Shown: positions 52,611-63,773 of the stretch, one piece after another
Layout of the letters: each line of letters begins with the position of its first letter
Position numbering within the stretch: the stretch's first letter is position 1
NCBI GenBank assembly: GCA_029204225.1
Contig: CM055097.1
Location: 42,016,858-42,080,857, forward strand
DNA from: Diphasiastrum complanatum
Lineage: Eukaryota; Streptophyta; Lycopodiopsida; Lycopodiales; Lycopodiaceae
Direction of reading: 5' to 3'
DNA: 64,000 bases
Notes under the pieces: model-generated
What the model was told of the DNA's origin: nothing
The model's input: the letters and a program-made list of their open reading frames with translations, nothing else
Database searches by the model: none
Made by a program: the position numbers and the translations under genes

Positions 52611-54276
52611 ATGGATCCGACCAGATTTGGAGTGCGTGATGTTCCTGATGAACCAACAATCAAACCACCCAAAGCAATTATCACAAGATCGATGACGAAG
52701 AAACAAGCTAAGCAACATTCTAATACGGTCCTGAAATGGGAAAATCCCCCTCAAAAGATTGATTCAAAGGAAGTGCCATCTTTATTGGATAAAGACAAAG
52801 GAAAAGTCAAGGATGATTCTTCAAGTCAGATTTCTAGTAAGACATCATCATCTAGGAAGTTTTCACCTTTGAAGAAAGATTTATTATCTCGAAAGTCATC
52901 ACTTCCACGATCAATTTCTGCTAAGAAGGCTAAACGAAGATCCAAGACAAGTCCTTTCAAAAAAGAACAAGCAAATGTAGTCCAGCATGATATGCCTGAG
53001 CATTTTAAATGTTATACACTGGATGATTTGGTTATCATGTTACCTAAAGCACATCCTGAACCTGAAGAATACATGCCGGAATCTAAAGAAGTTTACGATG
53101 GCCCAACTAAGACGCATGCAATGAATCTTGCGGAGCTAGGAGAACCGGAAAAGATTGTACAAGTTGGATCACAACTTACTCCTGAACAGTATCAAGCACT
53201 CCGCTTGTTACTTATTAAGTATCAAGAATGCTTTGCATGGACTTATCAAGATTTGAAGGGTATTCCGACATCAATGATTGAACATACCATACCTTTAGTA
53301 CCTGATGCAGTTCCAAAGGTTACAAAGTTCTATCACTGTAATCCTAATGTAGTGGATCTGATGAAGAAAGAACTTCAGAAATTGCTTGACGCCAATTTTA
53401 TTTATGAGATCGAGCATACTGAATGGATTTCACCGATTGTCATTGTTCATAAGAAAAATGAGAAATTGAGGATCTGTGTGAACTCAAAGCATTGAACAAA
53501 GTGATGCGGAAGGATCACTTTCTGTTACCTTTTATTGAAAGCATTTTGGATTGCCTTGTTGTAGTGGAAGCTTATAGTTTTCTGGATGGATTTAGTACTT
53601 CCAATCAGGTTAAGATCGCACCTGCCGATCGCCACAAAACTGCTTTTACCACAAAATGGGACACTATGCTTACAAAGTAATGTCGTCTGGACTCTGTATT
53701 GCACCAAGTTCATTCCAAAGAGTAATGCAATTTGCTTTTAAAGATTATCTGCAGAAATTTCTTGAAATTTACTTGGATGACTTGGGAGTTCATAGTACAG
53801 ATACAGACCACCTGGATAGATTAGAAAAAGTATTTGAAAGATGACGCAAATATCAGATTTCTCTTAATTCAGAAAAATGTCAGATATGGGTTTCCCACGG
53901 AGTTGTGTTTGGACATGTGATATCAAGACATGGTATTGCCACAGATTATTCTAAGATCAAAGTTATTGTGGAATTGCCACCGCCAGCAACAATTCGTGGA
54001 GTTTACGTGTTTATGGGTCATGAGAACTACTATCGAATCTTTATTATCTTCTTTGCGGATTTAGCACGACCTATATACAAACTGACTATTGTTCCTATAT
54101 GGACAGTAGAAGCGTTAGAAGCCTTTGAAAAATTAAAAAAAACATTAATTTCAGCACCAATACTGCGTTCTCCAGATTGGACGATAGAATTTCATGTTCA
54201 TATGGATGCTTCAAAATACGCCATTGGATCAGTTTTGACGCAGCCATGTGACTATAAGAAGGATTATCCTATATGA
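52611..54276 (+). pseudogene. Gypsy B linker, reverse transcriptase and start of RNase H
   Basis: The frame 52611-53495 has a Lys/Ser-rich linker, then HFKCYTLDDLVIMLPKAHPE and CFAWTYQDLKGIPTSMIEHT, and the first RT motifs (FIYEIEHTEWISPIVIVHKK, LRICVNSKH). RT continues with frame changes: LPFIESILDCLVVVEAYSFL, NQVKIAPADRHKTAFTTKWD, FGLCIAPSSFQR-like (53690) and EIYLDDLGVHSTDTDHLDRL (active site YLDD about 53770-53781). 53905-54276 has VVFGHVISRHGIATD and WTIEFHVHMDASKYAIGSVL, the first RNase H strand. Confidence 0.85.
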
Positions 54277-55494
54277 TTTGCCAGCAGACAACTTACAGAT
54301 CCAGAAAAGATTTACTCAACAACAGAACGTGAGGCATTGGCCATGATTTTTTCTGTTCGAAAATTTCATCACTACCTCATGAAAATGCACTTTGCATTTT
54401 ATACGAATCATCAACCATTACTTTACTTGGTAAACAAGACGTGCAATACTGGACGTATTGCAAGATGGTTATTGTTATTGACTAAATTTGACTTTCGAAT
54501 TGTAGTTCGAAAGGGGAAACAACATTATCTAGCCGATCACGTTTTGCGAATTGAATTCGCACCTGTTAACACTGAAGTGGATGATGAACTGTCAGATGCT
54601 ACGTTATTCTATGTTGAAGCAGTACCTGAGTGGGCAGCAGATATTGTTGAGTACCTGATGCTAGGACAACCAAATGACTCCCTGACAAAAGTACAGAAGA
54701 GACAATTGATTCATAAGACTCAACCTTATCAATTAATTGCAGGACAATTGCATTGTTGTGGATCAGATAATATTTTACGAAGGTGTGTTTTACCGCATGA
54801 AGTACCAGATTTAATGTTTCCACATGATGGCATGAGTGGAGGACACTTCTCTACAGATATTACTGTTCGCAAACTTTTACAATCAGGTTGTTGGTGGCCT
54901 ACGCTTCACAAGGACACGGAAAATTTTATTCAGACATGTGATGTTTTTCAGCAAGCACGACGGCCTACTCGACAGAACTATGAACCCTTGCATCCGATTT
55001 TATCGCAAGCACCATTTGAAAAATGGGGACTGGATTATGTTGGACCTATTCACCTTGCCGCGCAAGGATCTCAGGCCCGATACATTATCATAGCAACTGA
55101 TTACATGACCAAGTGGATTGAAGCCAAAGCTGTCAAAGTTGCTGATGTGAAATCTACGACCAAGATGAAAATATTATAATCAGATTTGGATGTCCGATCG
55201 ATATTGTCAGTGACCGAGGTACACACTTTGTTAATCAAACGATAAAGCGTCTACTAGAAAAAAAAAATTATACACAGATTTAGTACTCCCTACTATCCCA
55301 GAGAGAATGGCCAGACTAAATCTTCTAATAAGATTCTCTGCACCATTATGACAAAGACAGTTGAAGCGAGTTGGTCTGATTGGGAACATAAACTGTATGC
55401 AACATTATGGGCATTCAGAACCGCTTACAAAAATAGTACAAATCAAACACCTTTTCAATTGGTTTATGGTCAAGATGTTGTCATGCCGATGGGC
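54277..55494 (+). pseudogene. Gypsy B RNase H and integrase (truncated)
   Basis: The open frame 54337-55179 gives AMIFSVRKFHHYLMKMHFAF, YTNHQPLLYLVNKTCNTGRI (the usual YTDH Asp is Asn) and RIVVRKGKQHYLADHVLRIE for RNase H. The integrase finger follows (GGHFSTDITVRKLLQSGCWW, CDVFQQARRPTRQ, where the second Cys of C-x-x-C is Phe), then the core EKWGLDYVGPIH and IIATDYMTKWIEAKAVK. After a shift near 55180 come RFGCPIDIVSDRGTHFVNQT and NGQTKSSNK, ending with FQLVYGQDVVMPMG at 55494. Confidence 0.83.
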
Positions 55495-57115
55495 TAAGAC
55501 CGGATGTAGTAGGTCATAATTCAATCTTGTTGGTCTCCCTGCCCTTTGGCACACATCGCACTTCCTCCGGTATTCCTCCGTATCCTTATGAATCGTTGGC
55601 CACTAACATCCTAATTGTAGGATCTTGCGAACTGTAATGTCGGATGCAAAATGGCCTCCACCCATGCCTTCATGTGAAAGCAAAATGATCTGGGTGGCCT
55701 CATGAGAAAGAATACACCGTCGAAGAATCCCATCTGGTCCTCTTTGGTACAATTGGCCGGCAATCAACTGATAAGGTCTAGCTATCAAGATCAATTTCTG
55801 TTGATCTGCCTTTGGTAGTGATCTATCTGGTTGGCCCCGCATTAGATATTCAACTATCAGCAGCCCACTCCGGTATTGTGTCTACGTAAAATAAGGCAGC
55901 ATCGGCCATCTCATCGTCGGGTTGGAGTGCAACCTCCTTCCCTTTGATACGTGAGGTTGTTTTCCCTTGCAAACTACTATCCGAAAATCAAACTCTAACA
56001 ACAGAAGTAGCCATCGAGTGATTCTCCCTGTGTTGCAGATTTTGTTAACAAGATAGAACAAGGGTTGATGGTCCGTATAAAAAACAAAGTGTGTGGCCAT
56101 CAGGTAGTGCCGAAACTTCTTAACCACATATATCATTGCCAGTGCTTCTCTCTCTTTGGTTGAATAATTCAATTATGTATCACTGAGTTGTCGGCTTGCA
56201 AATCGGATCGGAAAATCCTTTTTGTGTTCTCCTGGTTGGGTTAAGACTGTTCCAACCGCATACTTTGATGCGTCCGTATGCACATGAAACTCAATGGACC
56301 AATTGGGTGGACATAGGATTGGTGTTGAAACCAATGCATCTTTAAGTTTTTGGAAAGCCTTTAGGGCTTTCTCGTTCCAATGTGGATCCATCGTGAGTTT
56401 GTAAATTGGTCGTGCTAACTCCGCAATGAAAATCTTGTGATAGTTAGCATGACCCATAAAAATGTAGACCTCGTGGATCATTCCTGGTGGTGGTAGATCA
56501 ACCATGATCCTGATTTTTTATAGGTCTGTGGCGATCTCGTGTCTAGACACTATATGGCCGAGAATCAAGCCACATGTGTAACCCAAAATTGACATTTTTC
56601 TGGATTCAGGGAGATCTGGAATTCGCGACATTTTTGTAGCACCTTCTCCAAATTGGATAAGTGTTCTAAGTCTGGTCTATGCATGCACAGATCGTCCAAG
56701 AAAATTTTCAGAAATTTTTTCAAATACTCTTTAAATGTCGCCTGCATGACTCGTTGGAAAGTGCTTAGGGCATTGCAAAGTCCAAATGGCATCACCTTAT
56801 AGGCATGGGTTTCCCATTTCGTGGCAAATGTTGTCTTATGCTGGTCTTGGGGTGCTATCTTCACCTGGTTGTAACCGCTGAAACTGTAGGCTTCGGCCCT
56901 AGCTACTCTGTCAAGGACACTTTTCGTAAAGGGTAAAGAAATATGATCCTTTTTGGTGACTGCATTTAGTGCCTTCAGATTCACACAAATTCACATTTTG
57001 CCATTCTTCTTGGGTACTATAACTATCGACGATACCCATTCAGTGTGCTCGATTTCATAAATGAAATCTGCATCTAACAGCTTCTACAATTCCTGCTTGA
57101 TCAGTTCCATGTAGT
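55495..57115 (-). pseudogene. Gypsy C: RT, RNase H and integrase finger (minus)
   Basis: On the minus strand RT begins near 57115 (LLDADFIYEIEHTEWVSSIV region, decayed). 56984-56565 follows (MNLKALNAVTKKDHISLPFT, NQVKIAPQDQHKTTFATKWE, FLKIFLDDLCMHRPDLEHLS; active site FLDD). 56505-56173 has YIFMGHANYHKIFIAELARP and IEFHVHTDASKYAVGTVLTQ. 56172-55882 has FVFYTDHQPLFYLVNKICNT. 55842-55603 has the integrase finger GGGHFASDITVRKILQLGC, then CDVCQRAGRPTR at about 55560. It ends against Gypsy B, which points the other way. Unlike B, both YTDH and CDVC are intact. Confidence 0.85.
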
Positions 57116-58105
57116 TCGAGAAAAAAAATGTGAGGTGGCTCTCGAATCAAGTACTACTTCTTGAATTTGTGAATTTGATGAACAACATAGATTAGAACAA
57201 ACATATGTTGCTGAGTTTCTTGTTGTCTTGTCTTCTGCTGCTTTGGAGCATTCTACTTTGTCTTCGACATAATTTGAATCTAAAGGTTCACTTCGATTCT
57301 GCTCCTTCTTGTTTCTAGGATTTTGATAACAGTCTATTGTTGCATGACCCCGTTTATGACAATGAATACAATCAATCTTTGGATTTAACCAACATTTGTC
57401 TTCTGTCTGACCTGATCTTTTGCATTTGTTGCAAATCTTCCTATCACCAGAATTTTTATGTTGTTTTCCTGATTGTTTTGGATTCATTTCCATTCTTCTT
57501 AGATGGCTCCCTCTTAAACTTAGACTTCTTTGAAGATTTATTCTTTTGAGTAAATAGAGCATTTTTTGAATCACCATTATCATCATAGCATTTGCAAGTT
57601 TCTACTTCCTCTTTGACTCCATTTATTGTCTTTTGAAGTGTCATTGTCAAATCTTTCGCCAATAAAGTTTGAGTTGTGTGGAATGACCTGGGTAGGGCTC
57701 GAAGAAAATAGCTAAGCTGTTTTTCCTTTGAGATTGCATTTTTCATGCCAGAATTCTGCAAAGAAACAAACAGGTCCTTTATCTTTCGTACGAAATGGTC
57801 AAGTCTTTGCCATCCCATTGTAGGTAAGTTAATTGGTCTTCCAAGAACATTCTTTGATTATGAGATCGAGTCTCATTCTTGGTTCTTCTTCCCATAATTC
57901 TTTCACGTTCAAAATTGATGTAAGATCTAGCATTATGTTGTCATTCATTGAAGACACAATAATTGCTATAGCTTTGTCATTTTTCAAACTCCATTCTCAA
58001 AGTTCTTTGCCAGGAGTAATTGGCTTCTCTTCTATTGGTTCTACCCATTGCCAAAGACCTTCGCCCTTCAGTAAGAGTGAAGTCTTTAACTTCCTGATTA
58101 ATTGA
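57116..58105 (-). pseudogene. Copia gag and protease start (minus)
   Basis: Gag blocks are about 58060-57830 (WSLKNDKAIAIIVSSMNDNI, LTSILNVKELWEE, read across a shift) and 57818-57456 (IKDLFVSLQNSGMKNAISKE, LSYFLRALPRSFHTTQTLLA). The block 57586-57101 has two zinc knuckles, CNKCKRSGQTEDKCW and CIHCHKRGHATIDCY, then the protease start VVLDSRATSHFFS, where DSG reads DSR (57140-57142). It ends at the Gypsy C boundary. This is a further Copia lineage with a double knuckle, unlike the single-knuckle families elsewhere in the window. Confidence 0.83.
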
Positions 58106-58107
58106 AA

Positions 58108-58526
58108 CTCTTACATTTTTGGAAGAGAAACTCTTTCATTTGCTATTCAATGCTTGATATTGCTATTGTTGCTATCTATTTGCTTTCAAGTTTATGCTTT
58201 CTTGGTTTCCATAGCTGATGTTTCTCCTTTAGCAAGTAAAATGAGCATTTGAGCTAACCTCCACTCTCACTCTCACTCTCTATCTCTCTCTTTCTCTCTT
58301 CTCCTCTCAACCTCTTCTATTCTTCTCTTCTCCTTCACCCAAAATCAAGGTGAAGGTTAGTTTAGTGGAGTAGAGTTAGGGGTGTGTAGTGTCAGTGGTG
58401 GTAGAGTTAGAGAAAAAGTAGAGAACTAACAAAAAGTAGCATCTATTCTTAGTTAGGCACCTATCCAGTGTTCTAACCCTTGTTGACAGGAGAGGGCTAC
58501 TACTATGCAAGATCATTGACCCTACA
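58108..58526 (+). repeat. LTR of Gypsy D (5' truncated)
   Basis: It matches the inverse of 45096-45500. Landmarks are GAGCATTTGAGCTAACCTCCA, a CT-rich tract (58266-58330), GTAGCATCTATTCTTAGTTAGG and the end GATCATTGACCCTACA before the PBS. Confidence 0.75.
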
Positions 58527-58527
58527 G

Positions 58528-58545
58528 TGGCGTCGTTGCCAGGGA
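58528..58545 (+). other. Primer-binding site of Gypsy D
   Basis: TGGCGTCGTTGCCAGGGA follows the LTR end. It is the same type as at 49971-49988. Confidence 0.8.
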
Positions 58546-59520
58546 TAGGTTTCCACTAACTAGTATAGCTGCATTTTAGCTATTTCTTGCTTTTTGGAGT
58601 AGTTTTAGGTAGATTTTTGGGTGTTTAGAATTAGTTTTCTGTATTTCTCTGTGTTTGGACTGTTCACAGCTAGTGGAGGAGGTGTGAGAGGGTAGAGGAG
58701 GCCTTGAACAGCCTCTAAGGGCTTGAAACCCAAACCAACCAGTAAAAAAACGAAAAAACACACGAATCTGCATTTTGTAGGGAAAAGAGCCAAAATTTTC
58801 ATCAAATTTTGTTTTCTCTAAAACCAGTGAGAGATAACCCTCGCATGACTGGCAGTAGCTCTAGGGTACTGTCCCAGACCTGCATAGAACCCTGCGAGAG
58901 TTAGTTCCAAGCATATTGCCAAGTTCAGAAAAAAATCATCCTAAAAATTGTAAAAATTCAAAAAAATGCAAATCTTCACCAAAACTCTCGTATAGCCCTC
59001 TGAAGTTCCATCTCAGTGAGACCAGGACACGAAGAGAGTTGTGAGAGTTACTCCACTATCTAAGTGTCTGTGCGAGAGTTTTCAGTTAAAAAAAGACGGG
59101 AAAATACCAAAGAACCCTCGTAGACACTAAAATTTTCAATTCTAGTGGGCAAGAACCCTCGTAGAAAATTCTAAAGTTCCATCTCAGTGAGACTAGGACA
59201 CAGAAGATTCTACAAGAGTTAGTTTGATTCTAGTGAGCAGAAAATTGGGTTTAAGTGCAAAAAAAATCAATAAAAAGTAAAAATCCAACAAAACCTCCCA
59301 GAGAAAACTCTCACAGACCATTTCAATCAATCCAGAATGTCAATTTCCATCAGTGATGAAGTTTGCAAGAGTTAGTACTGAAAATTGGTGAAGATCAAGC
59401 CAAAATAGTGGTTTTTAACTCTCACATATAGTGAAATTTTCATTTCTTGCGAGAGTTAACTCTCGAAGAGAATTCCAAAGTCAGATCTGAGTCAGATTCA
59501 GCTCCAAGTCAAACATCTAC
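58546..59520 (+). other. Gypsy D leader with TGCGAGAGTT decamers
   Basis: This is homologous to the Gypsy A leader. Exact TGCGAGAGTT occurs at 58893, 59071 and 59448, with near-copies in both orientations (for example AACTCTCGTA 58983, AACCCTCGTA twice, AAGAGTTAG twice). The palindrome CGAGAGTTAACTCTCG recurs at 59450-59465. The phrase GTTCCATCTCAGTGAGAC is duplicated (about 59006 and 59175), showing a ~165-bp tandem unit. There is no coding frame. Confidence 0.8.
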
Positions 59521-59529
59521 GATCTGAGT

Positions 59530-60530
59530 GTAGTGTAGCCCTAACCCCCGATCATGCGGTGATCATGTGGTTCCTAGCAGGACTACCACGGAGCATCAGG
59601 AGAGAACTGAAATGACGAGAGCAGTACGTTACTTTGCAAGAAGCTATGGAGGATGCCATCAGGGAAGTGGATGAGGGATCAGACAACGAATATCCATCCA
59701 CCCATACTCCTACTCCCTTGATAGCGTCATCATCATCAACTACTTCCACTCTATCCACAGAACTGTTGATGGAACAAATGACAAAATTACACAAACAGCG
59801 GATGGAGTAGCTTACGACGCAGTTTGATCAGAAACTAAAAGCCTTACAAGGAGCTATAGCAGCAATGTCAAATCTACCAAAACAGAACCAACTATAGTAT
59901 CCCCGATGCGAAAATGTATGGTGTTTAGTATGCACTCAAAACCATACAACAAACGCGTGTCCAGTCCTAAAGCAAAATCTGGGACTGACCCATAGATTTT
60001 GCCATTTGTGGGATGCAATATCAGACGATACGACATTTTTCCCATTTAACTCCCGGATTGTTCAACAGAAGAGGAGTCCTTATTGAACTTCTTATCCATA
60101 TCATCAAGGGGCACCAAATGTGGCACCGAGGTACGATGCACTGAATCATCAACAGTGTATGGCCTTAGCTGCACCATCGGGACCAGCCAATCAACAAGTG
60201 GCCCACGTAAACTTGACAGCAGCAGAACTAGAATTGCCAGTACCACCTCAATTTGAGCAGTAGCAATGGTATGGACTGGATGAACCATTTATGGATCATG
60301 CCATAAATGAATATATTGTGGCCTACGCAGCTCAAACTCAGCATCAAGGAGGAAGAAATTACGGCTGCTACAGATGTGGTGAAGGACACAAAATTGCGGA
60401 ATGTCCTTACAAGGGACAATATACATCCTTCTGTTGAGAATGTGGTTATGGACATTGCTACAAGAATTGTCCATTGAGACCTGGGACCAGCGCACCATTG
60501 AATTTCATTGCAATATAGTAGACAGCTGTC
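59530..60530 (+). pseudogene. Gypsy D gag and zinc knuckles
   Basis: The plus strand reads VIMWFLAGLPRSIRRELK, a stop, then REQYVTLQEAMEDAIREVDE, LHKQRME and LTTQFDQKLKALQGAIAA (coiled coil). Next are CENVWCLVCTQNHTTNACPV and CHLWDAISDD, then WYGLDEPFMDHAINEYIVAY and the knuckle CYRCGEGHKIAECPYKGQY. In the second cluster CRDC reads stop-ECGYGHCYKNC. Stops interrupt at least five times, and the gag N-terminus upstream of 59530 is missing compared with A and B. Confidence 0.8.
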
Positions 60531-60779
60531 CCATAGGGGATGTCACCAAAAAGGCAACAATTCCATGCCCATGTGTTAGCCGTTATGCGAGCACAGAAGA
60601 AGAAGGAAGTGGCTCCCTCACCACCCCCATTGGTCACTAATGACCAACCCTCAACTTCAACACCATATCCGAATGTGAGGGAAGAAAGGAGATAGTACCA
60701 GAAGATACGCTACTGGGTACAGAGAGCACAAGTGGAAGAAAAAAAACAAGAAAGGGACAACCCTATGGAACCTTCTGCT

Positions 60780-61436
60780 GATGGCAAACGAGAACCACAA
60801 ACTGGCTCACCTTTGTGCACTGATTAGAACGATCGGTTGCATCATCATGAACCACCTTTTCACAAGGTGGAGCCTGAGGAACCATGCACAGAAAGGTTCA
60901 CAAGCTTACTGGCGAGTCATGTTAGTTTATCCCTTGGAGAATTACTGTGGATTGCGCCACAAGCTAAAAGCCTTTTGGCTGAATGGGCCAAAGCAGACGC
61001 GGAGCCAATAGCGCCTGAGCCCATATATTGTACAGGCTATGAAGAGACTAGTAACGTCCTCCACATCAGGACAACGTGGGAAAGCGAGGAACACAGCATC
61101 ACCCTGCCAATTAAACACAAGAGATTCGAGGATGAGGCAGCAGTAGTAGATGGAGGATCAGGTGTCAATTTGATCTCCACTACTTTATATCAAAAGTGTT
61201 GGACAGATGCATTAGCAATGATTGACTGCCAAGCATGTCAATACAGATCAAATCTTGAACCCAGCACATCTTCACCCAAGTGTTACACCATGGATACACC
61301 AATTACATTTGGAGTGAATATGATAAACGTAGCATGGTTGTCAGCGGAATCTATTGAGAACCTAGTGGACGATGATTTAGTCCCTTGGGAACATGCTCTG
61401 ACTTACAACAAGGAGACTGAGCTAACCGATGAGTAG
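60780..61436 (+). pseudogene. Gypsy D protease (internally deleted)
   Basis: The frame 60837-61436 has HHHEPPFHKVEPEEP, LGELLWIAPQAKSLLAEWAK, LHIRTTWESEEHSITLPIKH and the active-site loop EAAVVDGGSGVNLISTTLYQ. It then jumps directly to TDALAMIDCQACQY and TPITFGVNMINVAWLSAESI. The protease half containing IKLADQ ... VLLGRPWL is deleted in frame, so the fold cannot be complete. The catalytic Asp loop is intact, unlike DRGS in Gypsy A. Confidence 0.82.
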
Positions 61437-61448
61437 GTCCTACAGCAC

Positions 61449-62318
61449 ATGGACCCAGATCGTTACGGAATTAAGAAAGTACCAGCTCGACCGCCACAAA
61501 AATCTGCTATGGCGAAAGTTTCAAGGATACATCCACCAAGGACACCTGCGAACAAGAAGAACCAGTTGAAGCAACACTACAACCAGGTGATCCGATGGAG
61601 TGATCTACCCGAAGAAGCTGTAGCTATAGTGGATGTTGACATTCGCAACCACGAGGCAAATGTCACACCAGTTCTGAAGAAAGACAACAAGGACAAATCC
61701 ACTTTTTTGAATGGTGATCTTGAGGAGGAAGTGTGCATGGAGCAACCCGAGAGCTGCACTTCTTCTACAAAGCCAAATCATGTGTGTCTACTACAAAAGA
61801 GTTTGTATGGCCTTAAGCAAGCACCAAGGAGTTGGTATGCCAAGCTTAACACTTTTTTACTCTCTCAAGACTTTGTTATGAGTGAGTATGATCATTCACT
61901 TTATTATGGATTTGCTGGAAATGATGTTACTGTCTTCTTAATCTATGTAGATGATATCATCTTGAGTGGTGGAAACAATCAAGATGTGGAGGATATCAAG
62001 AATGCTCTTAAGAAGGAATTTGAGGTGCATGATCGTGGTAACTTGCATTACATTTTAGGAATAGAAGCAATTAGATCTTCTCAATCTATTTTTATTTGTC
62101 AAGAGAAGTATGCTAATTCTATTCTAGAAATATTTCATATGGTAGATGCAAAAGCTTGTGATACACCTATGGAGTCTCATGTAAAGCTAACTATAAGAGG
62201 TAGTGAAAGATCCTTCAAGGACATTACTCTCTATAGGAAACTAGTTGGTTCACTCATCTATCTAACCATTACTGGACCATATCTAAGCTATTGTGTTGGA
62301 ATATTGAGTCAATTCTAG
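61449..62318 (+). pseudogene. Chimeric frame: Gypsy linker fused to Copia RT
   Basis: This is one continuous 289-codon frame. Residues 1 to about 83 are the Gypsy post-protease linker (MDPDRYGIKKVPARPPQKSA, HYNQVIRWSDLPEEAVAIVD, VLKKDNKDKS). From about 84 (61700) it is Copia RT, starting inside the NAFLNG motif (TFLNGDLEEEVCMEQPESC). It continues with LYGLKQAPRSWYAKLNTFLL, IYVDDIILSGGNNQD (active site about 61946-61957) and RSERSFKDITLYRKLVGSLI, the RNase H entry. The Copia RT lacks its N-terminal third. The fusion is at DNA level; expression is unknown. Confidence 0.85.
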
Positions 62319-62884
62319 GAGAACGAGTTTTGAGGTACATCATTGGAACTCAAGATTTTGGCATATTGTATGAGGGGTCATCGCCTAACTTGTTTGGATT
62401 TTCAAATTCGACTATCCTAGAGATATAATGGATAGGAAATCCATTAGTGCTCATTGTATTTTCATAGGTGATGGAGCTATATCATGGATGTCAAAGAAAC
62501 AAGCCACTATCTCATTGTCATCTAGTGAGGCTGAGTGCAAAGCTCTTACACATTGCACAAAGGAGATGGTATGAATCAAAAGGATGATCAAGGATCTTCA
62601 ATTGCTAGATTTTTTAGAGAGCCCAATGATCTTTTGTGACAATCTATCATCTCAAAGGCTGGCAACCAATCCTATCTTTCATGCTAGGAACAAGCACATT
62701 GAGGTGGCATATCATTTTGTGAGGGAGCAAGTCATAGCAAAGGAGCTGGAGCTTCAACATGTGTCTTGAAGGGAATGTGTAGCTGATATCCTCACCAAAG
62801 CATTGGGAGAGGACTTGTTCATAAAGCATAGGACTTCACTTGGAGTGTTATCAAAGTCTACCCTAAAACTAGTTGAAGAGGGAG
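62319..62884 (+). pseudogene. Copia RNase H of the same copy
   Basis: After LSQF and a stop with a deletion, the blocks are RVLRYIIGTQDFGILYEGSS, SLSSSEAECKALTHCTKEMV, a stop replacing Trp (62574-62576), and the frame 62584-62769 (IKDLQLLDFLESPMIFCDNL, NPIFHARNKHIEVAYHFVRE). A further stop is followed by CVADILTKALGEDLFIKHRT, SLGVLSKSTLKLVEEGV. The GFSNSTI segment has lost the catalytic SDSDYAGD motif seen in the minus-strand relative. Confidence 0.83.
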
Positions 62885-63605
<721 letters not shown>

Positions 63606-63770
63606 CCTCCTACTATTTACCTCACTTTCTAAAAGTGGTTATTCAAATACATTTGAACTAAAAAAATAACTTTGAAATGACAATCTCTAAGTCTAATATG
63701 AAAATTAGCCTCAGTTGCCAAATAAACAAATATCACCAAATTTGACTTAAGTAGTTGAAATATCCTACAA
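63606..63770 (-). repeat. Inverted fragment of the same Copia LTR
   Basis: On the minus strand it reads TTTGTAGGATATTTCAACTA, then ATTTTCATATTAGACTTAGAG and CCACTTTTAGAAAGTGAGG. This is the first ~150 bp of this LTR family. It lies tail to tail with the complete LTR. Confidence 0.75.
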
Positions 63771-63773
63771 AAA

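Larger units (their letters stand above)
50170..55494 (+). mobile_element. Gypsy B: gag-pol copy without LTRs (plus)
   Basis: A leader remnant at 50170-50233 is followed by gag, protease, linker, RT, RNase H and integrase in Gypsy order. It is cut at 55494 inside the integrase core, where inverted Gypsy C begins. Neither LTR is present. It is the most complete pol of the A-D group. There are more than ten frame breaks. Confidence 0.85.

Noticed and set aside
58480-58530. The TGGCGTCGTTGCC site as part of a tRNA gene
   Set aside because: No cloverleaf or A/B boxes are nearby, and its position right after an LTR end identifies it as a primer-binding site.
58820-59470. Decamer-rich leader as a CRISPR-like array
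   Set aside because: Motifs are 10 bp, in both orientations, irregularly spaced and degenerate, in a plant retroelement leader.
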